This document shows positions 7,961 to 16,840 of a stretch of 47,754 bases of DNA, one piece after another (the first letter of the stretch is position 1; each line of letters begins with the position of its first letter). This DNA comes from Actinomycetota bacterium. Lineage in GTDB: Bacteria; Actinomycetota; Actinomycetes; Actinomycetales; Kineosporiaceae. A model generated the notes under the pieces. The model had not been told where the DNA came from. It did not search any database and saw only the letters and a program-made list of their open reading frames with translations. The stretch lies in contig JAUPKQ010000023.1 of NCBI GenBank assembly GCA_030837345.1, positions 1 through 47,754 on the forward strand. The letters run 5' to 3'. The position numbers and the translations under genes were made by a program.

Positions 7961-9199
7961 ATGGCCAGCACAACCGCCGACACCGGAACCGGTCGGCGCA
8001 TCCCCGGCCTCGCCCAGTTACAACGGCTGGGCCGCAGCCTGATGCTCCCCATCGCGGCGCTACCCGCCGCGGCACTCCTCCTCCGTCTGGGACAGACGGA
8101 CCTTCTCGGGTCCATTTCGGGATTCGAGACCGGCGCCGCCGTCATCGGTGCCGCGGGTGGTGCCCTGTTCAACAACCTCCCGCTGCTGTTCGCGGTCGGT
8201 GTCGCGGTCGGTATCGCCAAGAAGGCCGACGGCTCCACCGCCCTGGCGGCCGTCGTCGGGTATCTGGTCTTCAAAGCGGTCGGCGATGCGATGTCACCCG
8301 CCGTCCTCGGACTGGCCGCGGAGGGTGAGAAGCAGAAGCTCATCGATTACAGCTCCCTCGGCGGCATTCTGATGGGTGTCGTCTCCGGTGTGCTGTGGCA
8401 GCGGTACTACCGGGTGAAACTGCCGAGTTACCTGGCGTTCTTCGGCGGACGACGGTTCGTCCCCATGATGACGGCGCTGGCGGGCATCGTGCTCGGTGTC
8501 CTCCTCGGTCTCGTGTACCCGTGGTTCAACACCGGTCTGACGCACTTCGGCGAGGCGGTGACCTCCTCGACCGTTCTCGGGGGATTCATCTACGGGACCG
8601 TCAACCGGCTGCTGATCCCGCTCGGTCTGCACCACATCGTCAACTCCGTCGTCTGGTTCGTGGTCGGTGACTTCCAGGGCAAGACCGGCGACCTCAACCG
8701 GTTCTTCGCCGGTGACCCGGCCGCCGGATCCTTCATGACGGGTTTCTTCCCGATCATGATGTTCGCGCTCCCCGCCGCCGCGATGGCGATCTGGCACGAG
8801 GCCAAGGCGAACCAGAAGAAGATCGTCGGCGGCATCATGGTCTCCGCGGCGCTCACGAGCCTCCTCACCGGTGTCACCGAGCCGCTCGAGTTCTCCTTCA
8901 TGTTCGTGGCGTTCCCGCTCTACGTGTGGCATGCCCTGCTCACCGGGTCGTCGCTCGCCCTCGTGAACGCGCTCGGCATCAAGGACGGCTTCGGCTTCAG
9001 CGCCGGGACGATCGACTACGTCCTCAATTTCAATATTGCCACGAAGCCTCTGCTGCTGATTCCGATCGGGCTCGCGTACGCGGTCGTCTACTACGTCAGT
9101 TTCCGATGGATCATCCGCCGGTGGAACCTCAAGACCCCTGGCCGTGAGGATGAGGACGTGAGCGACCCGACGGCGGAGAAGTCCGGGACGACCGTCTGA
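7961..9199 (+). CDS. PTS EIIC component, N-acetylglucosamine/glucose family
   Basis: 412-aa EIIC permease, all membrane domain with no fused EIIB. About ten hydrophobic segments; conserved stretches are LMLPIAALPAAALLLRLGQ near the N-terminus, NNLPLLFAVGVAVGIAKKADG, GLHHIVNS and TGVTEPLEFSFMFVAP-like (here LTGVTEPLEFSFMFVAF), the substrate site of the family. The C-terminus is short and charged. The frame is open for 435 nt upstream because it overlaps the regulator in another frame; the ATG at 7961 has GGAGG 5 nt before it. Separate EIIA, EIIB and EIIC resembles the Streptomyces NagE2/NagF/Crr arrangement. A cluster of three hairpins follows it. Confidence 0.9.
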   Translation: MASTTADTGTGRRIPGLAQLQRLGRSLMLPIAALPAAALLLRLGQTDLLGSISGFETGAAVIGAAGGALFNNLPLLFAVGVAVGIAKKADGSTALAAVVGYLVFKAVGDAMSPAVLGLAAEGEKQKLIDYSSLGGILMGVVSGVLWQRYYRVKLPSYLAFFGGRRFVPMMTALAGIVLGVLLGLVYPWFNTGLTHFGEAVTSSTVLGGFIYGTVNRLLIPLGLHHIVNSVVWFVVGDFQGKTGDLNRFFAGDPAAGSFMTGFFPIMMFALPAAAMAIWHEAKANQKKIVGGIMVSAALTSLLTGVTEPLEFSFMFVAFPLYVWHALLTGSSLALVNALGIKDGFGFSAGTIDYVLNFNIATKPLLLIPIGLAYAVVYYVSFRWIIRRWNLKTPGREDEDVSDPTAEKSGTTV

Positions 9200-9208
9200 A
9201 ACACCCTT

Positions 9209-9334
9209 CTCCCGCGATGGGCCGACGCGGGAGAGGAAAATCCTCGCCGTCCTTCGAGCGGCGAGGGCACACGAGCCTGGCGGCGGAAGTGTTCTGTGGA
9301 CGTCACTTCCGCCGCCAGGCTCGTGTGCCCTTTT
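9209..9334 (+). terminator. triple hairpin cluster with a 27-bp perfect stem
   Basis: Three hairpins follow the EIIC stop: CTCCCGCG/CGCGGGAG (9209-9216, 9226-9233), CCTCGCCG/CGGCGAGG (9242-9249, 9259-9266) and a perfect 27-bp stem (9265-9291 with 9304-9330, 12-nt loop) ending in TTTT. The last is a strong intrinsic terminator; the second shares two bases with it, so they are mutually exclusive. The following 9335-9651 (317 nt) shows no gene and presumably holds the promoter and leader of the next gene. Confidence 0.8.
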
Positions 9335-9651
9335 CAGAATGTTGACGAACTTCCGGTCCATTCGTTGACCGGGTATTTCCGGATTCTCCTACCAGAAAGA
9401 TCGCCTTGCGTGCGATCGTGGCACCGATCTCGCAAAAGATCAAGACTGGTTGATGGGGAATTGTCGGGGCATCATGGTCGTGCCGCTCCGTCGAGGGAGG
9501 CTGGAGGTATTCCACGGTCCCTCGGCGGGTGGCGGTCGCGGGACTCCGGATTTTCTGACCGAGGGTCGGGATCCGGAAGGGGGTTCCCGGTTCTCTCCGC
9601 ACAAGGAGCGAGAGGCCGGCTGAAAAGGGGAACACCAAAGGGGGAAAGTTC

Positions 9652-11145
9652 ATGATGGAACCGCGTTCTGTCTCACCAAAACGCCACGGACGAAAGACCG
9701 GGCACAAGGTCGTGCTCGCGTGCGGCCTGTTCGTGCCGGTGCTGTCCGGGCCGCTCTTCGTCTCTCCGGCGTCGGCGGCCGGGCCGGTCACGGCGGTCAC
9801 CGCCGAGCCTTCGACGCTGGCGGAGTGCGCGACCGGCGCCATATCCTCCACGAATCCGCAGCCGAAGGATCTCGGCAACGGGGTGAAGCTGTACCAGGCG
9901 GACTGCTCGGCCGGACCGTGGCGGGTGCGGATCCTCACCGTCAACCCGAAGGCGACCGGTGCGAGCGCCGAGGTCACCATGGCGCGGCCGGGGAAGATCA
10001 CGGACCTGAAGTACCTGTCCGATCTCATCCCGAAGGGCACGGCGATCGCCGGCGTCAACGGTGGGTACTTCGTCAGGGACATCTGGGTGAATGATCACTT
10101 GGGGACGGCGGGTGAGTCCGCGGGCCTGTCCGTCGACCGTGGGGAGGTGCTCAGCGAGGCGACCAACGGCCGGGCTGTCCTGGCGTTGTACGACGGTGGC
10201 AGGGGCGCCAAGGTCCAGAAGCTCACCAGCACGATCAAGATGACCGTCACCAACGGGGGGAAAACCCTGTTCACGTCGGGTGACGCAAGTGGCACCCCCT
10301 GGATCGACGGGCTCAACCGTCCACCCGGCGAGATCCGCAACTGCGGTGGAGCGGACGACGTGGCCTCCTCTTCGGACAACACGGCGGTCGCCGCCCCCTG
10401 GCACGACCACACCTGCGTCGATGATGATGAACTGGTCCTTCTCACGAGCAGGTTCGGGTCTCCCCGTCCCGGATCCACGACCAGCGGTCCTTCGGCCGGA
10501 ACCGAGATCGTCATGGACACCACGGGGAACGTCCTCGAGGTCCTCGGCTCCCGGGGCGGCCCGGTGACGGCGTCGGGCGCCGCGACGTTCCTTCAGGGAA
10601 CCGAGGGAAACGACAAGTACGCCACCTGGCTCCGTAACCTCAAGAAGGGCGACAAGGTGACGTACACGGTCACCCTGACCGATGACGCCAAGAAAGAGGT
10701 CAAGCTCACGGGCAGGGACTCGATCGTCAACGGTGGTCCGGTTCTGGTCCGCAATGGTGCCGTGACGGATCTTGCGGCCGAGTACAAGGCCGACGGGCTG
10801 GATCGCATGAGCAACAAGGACTCCTGGATCGGCCCGAATCCGCGCACCCTGGTGGGGCTCAGGACGTCGGGGGAGATCCTCCTGGTGACGGTGGACAAGA
10901 AGAACGCCGCTGTCAAGGCCGGGCCCGTCGGGGCGACGATCGCAGAGGCCGCGGCCACGATGAAGGCCCTCGGGGTGCAGGACGCGATCAACCTGGACGG
11001 CGGCGGGTCGACCACCATGGTCACGGGTGGCACCGTGGTCAACCATCCGTCCGACAAGTCCGTCGACAGCAACATCGACTTCGCCGAGTCGGCCAGGAGG
11101 GCTCAGCGCCTCGTCGCTGACGCCGTCGTCATCACCGCGAAGTAG
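9652..11145 (+). CDS. secreted phosphodiester glycosidase (NAGPA/DUF2233 domain)
   Basis: 497-aa exported protein. A basic N-terminus plus a hydrophobic core to about residue 38 ends in PASAAG, a likely signal peptidase I site. The C-terminal NAGPA domain (about 250-497) shows IVNGGPVLVRNG, the NPRTLVGL segment and the hallmark INLDGGGSTTMV near residue 445. NAGPA-type enzymes uncover N-acetylglucosamine phosphodiesters, so placement beside a GlcNAc PTS locus is suggestive: released sugar could be imported next door. That link is inference. Four cysteines suggest extracytoplasmic disulfides. The start could be 9652 or the adjacent ATG at 9655; a GGGGGAAAG lies upstream. Confidence 0.8.
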   Translation: MMEPRSVSPKRHGRKTGHKVVLACGLFVPVLSGPLFVSPASAAGPVTAVTAEPSTLAECATGAISSTNPQPKDLGNGVKLYQADCSAGPWRVRILTVNPKATGASAEVTMARPGKITDLKYLSDLIPKGTAIAGVNGGYFVRDIWVNDHLGTAGESAGLSVDRGEVLSEATNGRAVLALYDGGRGAKVQKLTSTIKMTVTNGGKTLFTSGDASGTPWIDGLNRPPGEIRNCGGADDVASSSDNTAVAAPWHDHTCVDDDELVLLTSRFGSPRPGSTTSGPSAGTEIVMDTTGNVLEVLGSRGGPVTASGAATFLQGTEGNDKYATWLRNLKKGDKVTYTVTLTDDAKKEVKLTGRDSIVNGGPVLVRNGAVTDLAAEYKADGLDRMSNKDSWIGPNPRTLVGLRTSGEILLVTVDKKNAAVKAGPVGATIAEAAATMKALGVQDAINLDGGGSTTMVTGGTVVNHPSDKSVDSNIDFAESARRAQRLVADAVVITAK

Positions 11146-11154
11146 CGCTGTGGA

Positions 11155-11202
11155 CCTCCCGGGACCGGTTCGTCCGGCAGCCGTCTGACCGGTCCCGGGA
11201 GG
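11155..11202. terminator. strong hairpin after the NAGPA gene
   Basis: A 15-bp perfect stem (11155-11169 with 11188-11202, core CTCCCGGGACCGGT) with an 18-nt loop begins 9 bp after the stop. There is no T-run, so it is a terminator of the U-tail-less actinobacterial kind or an mRNA-stabilising structure. Confidence 0.6.
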
Positions 11203-11399
11203 GGCTCGCGGTGGTGCCCGTGCGGGGGCCCGGGCAGCCGGGACCTAGGTGATGTCGGGGTGGTTCCCGGGGCATGGAAGGATCGGCTGACAGACGACGC
11301 TGCAGGGCCGCAGCGCGCTCCACCGCGAAAGCTGGCGGTGAGGACCTTTCCCGTCGCACGAATGGCGTGACGGCGGATGATCAAGGACTGGGAGTCTCA

Positions 11400-12422
11400 A
11401 TGCCCATCGCAACCCCTGAGGTCTACGCCGAGATGATCGACCGGGCGAAGGCCGGATCCTTCGCCTACCCCGCGATCAACGTGACCTCGTCCCAGACGCT
11501 CAACGCGGCCATCCGCGGCTTCGCGGAGGCCGAGAGCGACGGGATCGTTCAGGTGTCGACCGGTGGAGCGGAGTACTTCTCCGGCCCGACGATCAAGGAC
11601 ATGGTCACCGGTTCGGTCGCCATGGCCGCCTTCGCCCACGAGGTCGCCAAGAAGTACAGCATCAACATCGCGCTGCACACCGACCACTGCCCGAAGAACA
11701 AGCTCGACGGCTTCGTCCGCCCGCTGCTGGCGATCAGCGCCGAGCGTGTGAAGAACGGCGAGAACCCCCTGTTCCAGTCCCACATGTGGGATGGCTCGGC
11801 CGTGCCGCTGAAGGAGAACCTGGTGATCGGCCAGGAGCTGCTCGCGCTGACCGCCGCCGCGAAGATCATCCTTGAGGTCGAGATCGGTGTCGTCGGTGGC
11901 GAGGAGGACGGCGTCGTCGGCGAGATCAACGACAAGCTGTACACCACCGTCGAGGACTGCATGGCGACCGCCGAGGCCCTGGGCCTGGGCGAGAAGGGCC
12001 GCTACATGGCGGCCCTGACCTTCGGCAACGTGCACGGCGTCTACAAGCCGGGCAACGTCAAGCTCCGTCCGGAGATCCTCAAGGAGGTCCAGGACGCCGT
12101 CGGCGCGAAGTACGGCAAGGTCAAGCCGTTCGACCTCGTGTTCCACGGTGGTTCGGGCTCGCTCCCGCAGGAGATCTCGGACGCTGTCGACTACGGCGTG
12201 ATCAAGATGAACGTCGACACCGACACGCAGTACGCCTACACCCGGCCCGTCGTGGAACACATGATGAAGAACTACGACGGTGTCCTCAAGATCGACGGTG
12301 AGGTCGGCAACAAGAAGCAGTACGACCCCCGCGCCTGGGGCAAGGCCGCCGAGACCGGCCTGGCCAACCGCGTGATCGAGGCCTGCAAGGCTCTGCGCAG
12401 CGCCGGTACCGCCATCAAGTGA
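11400..12422 (+). CDS. fbaA: class II fructose-bisphosphate aldolase
   Basis: 340-aa zinc-dependent aldolase cleaving fructose 1,6-bisphosphate to DHAP and glyceraldehyde 3-phosphate. Metal and substrate motifs are in place: ALHTDHCPKN with zinc His near residue 98, EVEIGVVGGEEDG, FGNVHGVYKPGNV with a second zinc His, FHGGSGS, and the NVDTDTQ phosphate-binding segment. Full length for the FbaA-type subfamily. The ATG is preceded by GGGAG; the upstream open frame is not homologous to aldolases. It precedes purA, as often in actinobacteria, but with a terminator-like hairpin between. Confidence 0.96.
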   Translation: MPIATPEVYAEMIDRAKAGSFAYPAINVTSSQTLNAAIRGFAEAESDGIVQVSTGGAEYFSGPTIKDMVTGSVAMAAFAHEVAKKYSINIALHTDHCPKNKLDGFVRPLLAISAERVKNGENPLFQSHMWDGSAVPLKENLVIGQELLALTAAAKIILEVEIGVVGGEEDGVVGEINDKLYTTVEDCMATAEALGLGEKGRYMAALTFGNVHGVYKPGNVKLRPEILKEVQDAVGAKYGKVKPFDLVFHGGSGSLPQEISDAVDYGVIKMNVDTDTQYAYTRPVVEHMMKNYDGVLKIDGEVGNKKQYDPRAWGKAAETGLANRVIEACKALRSAGTAIK

Positions 12423-12432
12423 TCTGACGCCG

Positions 12433-12480
12433 GGGCGGATGCTCCGGCTCACCGTCGGTGGGCCGGAGTATCCGCCCTTC
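12433..12480 (+). terminator. terminator after fbaA
   Basis: A 21-bp stem with two G-U wobbles (12433-12453 with 12457-12477) and only a 3-nt loop starts 10 bp after the fbaA stop and is followed by TT. It is GC-rich and very stable. Confidence 0.7.
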
Positions 12481-12481
12481 G

Positions 12482-12530
12482 CGCGCCCGGCCGATGTGCC
12501 GGGCTGAAGCGCCCGGCCGACGTGCCGGGC
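12482..12530. repeat. short imperfect direct repeat upstream of purA
   Basis: GCGCCCGGCCGATGTGCCGG and GCGCCCGGCCGACGTGCCGG lie 26 bp apart (starting about 12483 and 12509) in the fbaA-purA spacer. Each unit is partly self-complementary (CCGGC...GCCGG), so the leader RNA could fold. Function unknown. Confidence 0.55.
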
Positions 12531-12658
12531 CGGCCCGTCCGGACGGCGGGCCGACGGCGAGGCGAGAGCGTGCTGGGATACCCTCGCGGGGGTCCCCGGG
12601 CAGCGCGTCGGCGGCCCCGCGAGTCCCACCCGTGACCTCGTCTCTCCAGGGAGTGTTC

Positions 12659-13945
12659 ATGCCCGCGATCGTGCTCGTCGGAGCCCAATGGGGTGACGAG
12701 GGCAAGGGGAAGGCCACCGACCTTCTCGGTAGCCGGGTCGATTACGTCGTCAAGTTCAACGGCGGCAACAACGCCGGGCACACGGTGGTCGTGGGCGAGG
12801 AGCAGTACGCCCTCCACCTCCTGCCGTCGGGCATCCTCACGCCCGGGTGCACTCCCGTGATCGGCAACGGCGTGGTGATCGACCTCTCCGTTCTCTTCGG
12901 TGAGATCGACGGCCTGACGGCGCGTGGCGTCGACTGCTCCCGGTTGGTGGTGTCCGCGAACGCCCACGTGATCGCGCCCTACAACCGCACCGTCGACAAG
13001 GTCACCGAACGCTTCCTCGGCAGCCGCAAGCTGGGCACGACCGGCCGGGGGATCGGTCCCACCTACTCCGACAAGATGAACCGCGTCGGCATCCGGGTCC
13101 AGGACATCTTCGATCCCCACATCCTGGAACAGAAGATCGCCGGAGCTCTCGACCAGAAGAACCACCTGCTGGTCAAGGTGTACAACCGCCGGGCGATCGC
13201 CGTCGCGGAGGTCTGTGAGGAACTGCTCGGTTACGCCGAGCGGCTCCGGCCGATGGTCCGCGACACCGGGCTGGAGCTCTCCACCGCCCTCGACGACGGC
13301 CGGACCGTTCTGTTCGAGGCCGGGCAGGCGACGATGCTGGACGTCGACCACGGCACCTACCCCTTCGTCACGTCGTCCAACGCGACGTCCGGCGGGGCCT
13401 GCACGGGGTCCGGGGTGCCCCCGAACCGGATCGACCGCGTGACGGCCGTCGTCAAGGCGTACACGACCCGCGTCGGCGAGGGACCGTTCCCGACGGAACT
13501 GCTCGACGCCGAGGGCGAGACGCTGCGCAGGACGGGCGGCGAGTACGGGACGACGACGGGCCGCCCCCGTCGCTGCGGCTGGTACGACAGCGTGGTCGCC
13601 CGCTACTCCGCCCGCGTCAACGGGGTCACCGACTTCGTGCTGACCAAACTCGACGTCCTGTCGGGCCGCGACCGTGTCCCCGTGTGCGTCGCGTACGACG
13701 TCGACGGTGTCCGGCACGACGAGATGCCGATGACGCAGACCGACTTCCACCACGCGAAGCCGGTCTACGAGGACTTCGCCGGCTGGTCGGAGGACATCAG
13801 CGCCTGCCGGCGCTTCGAGGACCTCCCGAAGGCCGCCCAGGAGTACGTCGAGGCGCTGGAACGGCTCAGCGGCTCCCGGATCTCCGTCATCGGGGTCGGC
13901 CCCCAGCGAGACGCCACGATCGTCCGTCACGATCTGCTCGGCTGA
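12659..13945 (+). CDS. purA: adenylosuccinate synthetase
   Basis: 428-aa PurA, which joins IMP and aspartate using GTP in AMP synthesis. The GTP-binding loop [11 protein letters not shown] is at residues 8-18 with the catalytic Asp in it; [12 protein letters not shown] carries the catalytic His; [13 protein letters not shown], the KLDVLSG guanine-binding segment and VGPQRDATI are present. Normal length. The ATG has CAGGGAG 6 nt upstream; the frame is open for 200 nt before it but without homology. It works in the same pathway as purD, purF and purM elsewhere in the window, although the genes are not contiguous. Confidence 0.97.
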   Translation: MPAIVLVGAQWGDEGKGKATDLLGSRVDYVVKFNGGNNAGHTVVVGEEQYALHLLPSGILTPGCTPVIGNGVVIDLSVLFGEIDGLTARGVDCSRLVVSANAHVIAPYNRTVDKVTERFLGSRKLGTTGRGIGPTYSDKMNRVGIRVQDIFDPHILEQKIAGALDQKNHLLVKVYNRRAIAVAEVCEELLGYAERLRPMVRDTGLELSTALDDGRTVLFEAGQATMLDVDHGTYPFVTSSNATSGGACTGSGVPPNRIDRVTAVVKAYTTRVGEGPFPTELLDAEGETLRRTGGEYGTTTGRPRRCGWYDSVVARYSARVNGVTDFVLTKLDVLSGRDRVPVCVAYDVDGVRHDEMPMTQTDFHHAKPVYEDFAGWSEDISACRRFEDLPKAAQEYVEALERLSGSRISVIGVGPQRDATIVRHDLLG

Positions 13946-13969
13946 GCCTTCGTCGGGCGGCCCGGCGAC

Positions 13970-15058
13970 ATGGCGATCGGTGTCCCCGAGGCGATCGGGA
14001 TCCTCGACCTCGCCGGCCGGTCGGTCGTCGCCGGGGCGCTCGCGTCGGCGGCCGTTCTCAAGCTGGCGGATCCGCCCGGGCTGCGGGCGACCCTGTCCCT
14101 GTCCCGTCTGACCCGTCCGTGGGTGCCGCAGCTGAGCGTGGCACTGCCCGCGACGGAGTTGCTGATCGCGGCTGCCCTCCTCACGACGCGTCCGGCGTGG
14201 TGGGCGGCCCTGGCCGCGGGGGCGTTGCTGGTGGCGTTCACCGTGTTCCTCGCCCTCGACCCGGGTGCGGGCCAGGGGTGCGCCTGTTTCGGGCGCCGCG
14301 CCCGCTCGTCCCGGCGCGCCGGGATCGTGCGTGACGTCGTCCTGTTCGCCCTCTTGCTCCCCACGCTGGGACGAGGCGGCGGAGCCGCGCGCCCGGGGGT
14401 TCCGGCCGCCGCGGAGGGAGCGTTCGCCCTGGTCGTCGCTGTGCTGATCACCGCCGGGCTCGCCGGGGTGTTCCTCCGCGACCGGTCCGGTGCCGGCGGT
14501 CCCGCCGCCCGGGGGGAGCGGGGAGAGCGGCGGGAGCGTCGGGGACGGCGTCGGACGGGCGTCCCGCCGGCGCTCCCGACGACGGCCCGGCGGGAGGCCG
14601 AGCCGTTCGATCTTCCGCTCCTGGGCGGCGGGCGGGTCCGGCTCGCCGATCTCCTGCCCGGTACCCCGACGCTCCTCTTCGTCGAGACCGGATGCGCTTT
14701 GTGCGAGCAGGTGCTGTCCGAGGCCGCCGGGCGGGCCGATGTGCTGGTCGTCGTGGCGGGCACGGCTCCCGAGGCCGCGGAACTCGCAGCGAGGCACATG
14801 CTGGATCCGGCGTCGGTGGCGCTGGACCCGGACGCCGCCGTCGCCGACGCCTACCGGCTCGTGGGGGTTCCCGGTGCCTGCCGGATTAATCCGGAGGGGA
14901 TTCTCGTTGACGCCGGCAACGCTCCGGTCCGTCGCCCTTTCGTGGGGGTCGACGAGGTCAGGACTGTTCTGCTCCGGAACGTCGTTCAGCACCCTCCGCC
15001 GAACGGCCCGGACCTCGAACGGAGCATGCCCACATCACCATCTCGCCCTATCCGGTAA
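13970..15058 (+). CDS. MauE-like membrane domain fused to thioredoxin-like domain
   Basis: 362-aa protein in two parts. Residues 1-165 form four hydrophobic segments of the MauE/DoxX-like family, with a CACFG motif at about residue 103 as in MauE proteins. A charged Arg/Gly-rich linker (about 170-200) leads to a thioredoxin-fold domain with CALC (CxxC) near residue 245 (VETGCALCEQ) and a later VGVPGACRINPEGI segment like the cis-Pro region. MauE and MauD act together in disulfide formation for methylamine dehydrogenase; here the two roles appear joined, suggesting a membrane thiol-disulfide redox protein. It begins 24 bp after purA with no clear ribosome site. Confidence 0.7.
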   Translation: MAIGVPEAIGILDLAGRSVVAGALASAAVLKLADPPGLRATLSLSRLTRPWVPQLSVALPATELLIAAALLTTRPAWWAALAAGALLVAFTVFLALDPGAGQGCACFGRRARSSRRAGIVRDVVLFALLLPTLGRGGGAARPGVPAAAEGAFALVVAVLITAGLAGVFLRDRSGAGGPAARGERGERRERRGRRRTGVPPALPTTARREAEPFDLPLLGGGRVRLADLLPGTPTLLFVETGCALCEQVLSEAAGRADVLVVVAGTAPEAAELAARHMLDPASVALDPDAAVADAYRLVGVPGACRINPEGILVDAGNAPVRRPFVGVDEVRTVLLRNVVQHPPPNGPDLERSMPTSPSRPIR

Positions 15059-15109
15059 CAGCCCCGTCCGGCCGATACTCATGTCAGCGACGACCCTTAT
15101 CGGGGGATC

Positions 15110-15125
15110 CGCTGTCCGGACAGCG
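15110..15125. promoter_or_regulatory. 16-bp perfect palindrome
   Basis: CGCTGTCCGGACAGCG lies 21 bp upstream of the SRPBCC start and just after a TTATCG sequence that could be a -10 element. The size and symmetry suit a dimeric repressor site; the regulator is unknown. Confidence 0.5.
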
Positions 15126-15146
15126 CCCCGCAACCCCGGGAGAGCC

Positions 15147-15701
15147 ATGAGCGATCAAGCGTCAACCGTGATCAACCTGCCGCTGTCCGTGGTCGAGTCG
15201 AACATCTGGGACCCCGGATCGTGGCCCGGATTCATGGATCTGCTTGATCGGGTGGAACGGAAGAGCACGGAGAGGTTCATCCTGGGCGTCCGCGAGGGGC
15301 GGCGGGTCTTCGAGGTCCCCGTGGCCCTTCGCTGGCATCCCCGCGAGCACCGGGCGTCCTGGAGCGAGTTGCAGGGACCGGAGTTCCGGGGTGAGATCCG
15401 CCTCGTCGCACTCAACGGGCGCCGGACCAAGGTCACCTTGGAGATGGTCGCCAGGCCCCGGACCCTCGCCGGGATCCTCACCGAGAAGCTCGTCGGTCAC
15501 CGACGCGAGGTGGACGTCTACCTGCTCCGTCTCGCGGCCCGGCTGTCGAGCATCCCGCAGCCGTTCAACCCCGTCCGCCAGGGGGCGGCCCGCCGGATCG
15601 ACCGCAGCCGGGCCCGGACGTCGGCCTCCCCGGCGGCGGTGCCCTCTCCGGAACCTGTCGCCCCGGAACTCGTCGACGCCCAGCAGTCCTGCCCGGACTG
15701 A
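15147..15701 (+). CDS. SRPBCC (START-like) domain protein
   Basis: 184-aa protein resembling the polyketide cyclase/dehydratase SRPBCC superfamily: an N-terminal strand-helix (INLPLSVVESNIWDPGSWPGFMDLLDRVE), a run of beta strands and a C-terminal helix (ILTEKLVGHRREVDVYLLRLAARLSS). These proteins bind hydrophobic ligands; no substrate can be assigned. The C-terminal 45 residues are basic then Pro/Ser-rich and likely disordered. ATG with GGGAGAG 4 nt upstream. It converges on the FUSC-like gene with 12 bp between stop codons. Confidence 0.65.
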   Translation: MSDQASTVINLPLSVVESNIWDPGSWPGFMDLLDRVERKSTERFILGVREGRRVFEVPVALRWHPREHRASWSELQGPEFRGEIRLVALNGRRTKVTLEMVARPRTLAGILTEKLVGHRREVDVYLLRLAARLSSIPQPFNPVRQGAARRIDRSRARTSASPAAVPSPEPVAPELVDAQQSCPD

Positions 15702-15713
15702 TCATCAGGATTC

Positions 15714-16805
15714 TCAGGCGAGGCGGAGGCGCGCCTCGTCGACGGCGATACCGGGGATCTGGAGAAGGTCGACGACGGCGGACCGCAACTGGGCGAGCAC
15801 GACCGTCGCCGACATCGGAAACGATCCTGGTCGCGGCGCCACCAGATGCCCGGCGAGGGTGCTCAACGCGGCGTCGGCGCGGCGTCCGCCCTCTCCGTCC
15901 GGGTCGAGCAGGGCACTCGGGAGGGTGAACAAGGCGCCGGCGAACTCGTCCATCAGGTCGAGCAGGTCGGGGGGAAGGCTCTCCTCCCCGGCGTCGGCGT
16001 CCTCGACGGCCGCGACGACGCGGCGCAGCGCGACGCGCATGTTCCGGATCGCGTGGTCCATCACCGTCAGGCTGCGCCGGTGCGCGGCGATCTCCGCCTC
16101 GGCGTGCCGTCGCAGCGGCGACAGCATGCTGATCTCCTCGGCGGCGCGGACGGTGTCCTCCCACCTCTGGATCATCGGTTGGGTCGAGCGACCGGTGTCC
16201 AGGGCCGCGGCGGCCCCCGTGACGTCCCGTGCCCGGGCCGCCGCTGCCGATCCCCGGACGGCGTCGGCGAGTGTCCGGGCCACCTCTCCGGCGGCCCTCC
16301 GCATCCCCGGGCGCGGGTCCGCCGGGAGGAAGAAGGCGATCGCGAGCGCGGTCGCACCCCCGATCAGGGCGTCGAGCCAGCGGCCGACGTACCCGCCGGA
16401 GGGCGGGGGCAGCGCGACGACGAACACCGCCTGGAGGGCGGCCTGGGCGACGGCGAGGTCGCCGCCGTCCAGCAGGAGCACCACGGCCATCGAGAGGAGG
16501 ACGACGAGCCCCAGCTGCCAGGCTCCGTGCCCGATCTGCTGCACCAGGAGGTCACCGAGAGCGACGCCGATCGCCACTCCGAGCGCGATCTCGAAGACGC
16601 GGCGCAACCGCCCGAGGACGGACAGGCTGAGGCTGAGGATCGCGGCGACGGCGGCGAAGAACGGTGCGTCATGCCCCAGGACCTTCGAGGAGATCTCCCA
16701 GGCGACGGCCCCGCCCAGGGCGCTCTGTCCCACGGACCACCAGAACAGCCGGACCCGTCCCCATCCGGTCCTCACTCGTTCCCGCAGCCGCAGATCGATG
16801 CCCAC
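15714..16805 (-). CDS. FUSC/ArAE-like membrane protein
   Basis: 363-aa protein. The N-terminal half (residues about 20-160) has five or six membrane helices including APFFAAVAAILSLSLS, GVAIGVALGDLL and the DALIGGATALAIAFFLP segment typical of the fusaric acid resistance/aromatic acid exporter (FUSC) family. The C-terminal half is a soluble helical domain. The likely role is efflux of aromatic acids or a similar envelope function; no substrate evidence exists. GTG start, divergent from purD with 35 bp between the start codons. Confidence 0.75.
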   Translation of the reverse strand: MGIDLRLRERVRTGWGRVRLFWWSVGQSALGGAVAWEISSKVLGHDAPFFAAVAAILSLSLSVLGRLRRVFEIALGVAIGVALGDLLVQQIGHGAWQLGLVVLLSMAVVLLLDGGDLAVAQAALQAVFVVALPPPSGGYVGRWLDALIGGATALAIAFFLPADPRPGMRRAAGEVARTLADAVRGSAAAARARDVTGAAAALDTGRSTQPMIQRWEDTVRAAEEISMLSPLRRHAEAEIAAHRRSLTVMDHAIRNMRVALRRVVAAVEDADAGEESLPPDLLDLMDEFAGALFTLPSALLDPDGEGGRRADAALSTLAGHLVAPRPGSFPMSATVVLAQLRSAVVDLLQIPGIAVDEARLRLA

Positions 16806-16840
16806 CCCACGATGGTCTCGCGCCGATAGGGTGAGCGCCC

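Noticed and set aside
12449-14992. Very long minus-strand open frame (847 codons) opposite purA and the MauE fusion
   Set aside because: It is antisense to a certain purA and has the low-complexity Arg/Gly/Asp composition produced by GC-rich codons read on the opposite strand; no family motif.
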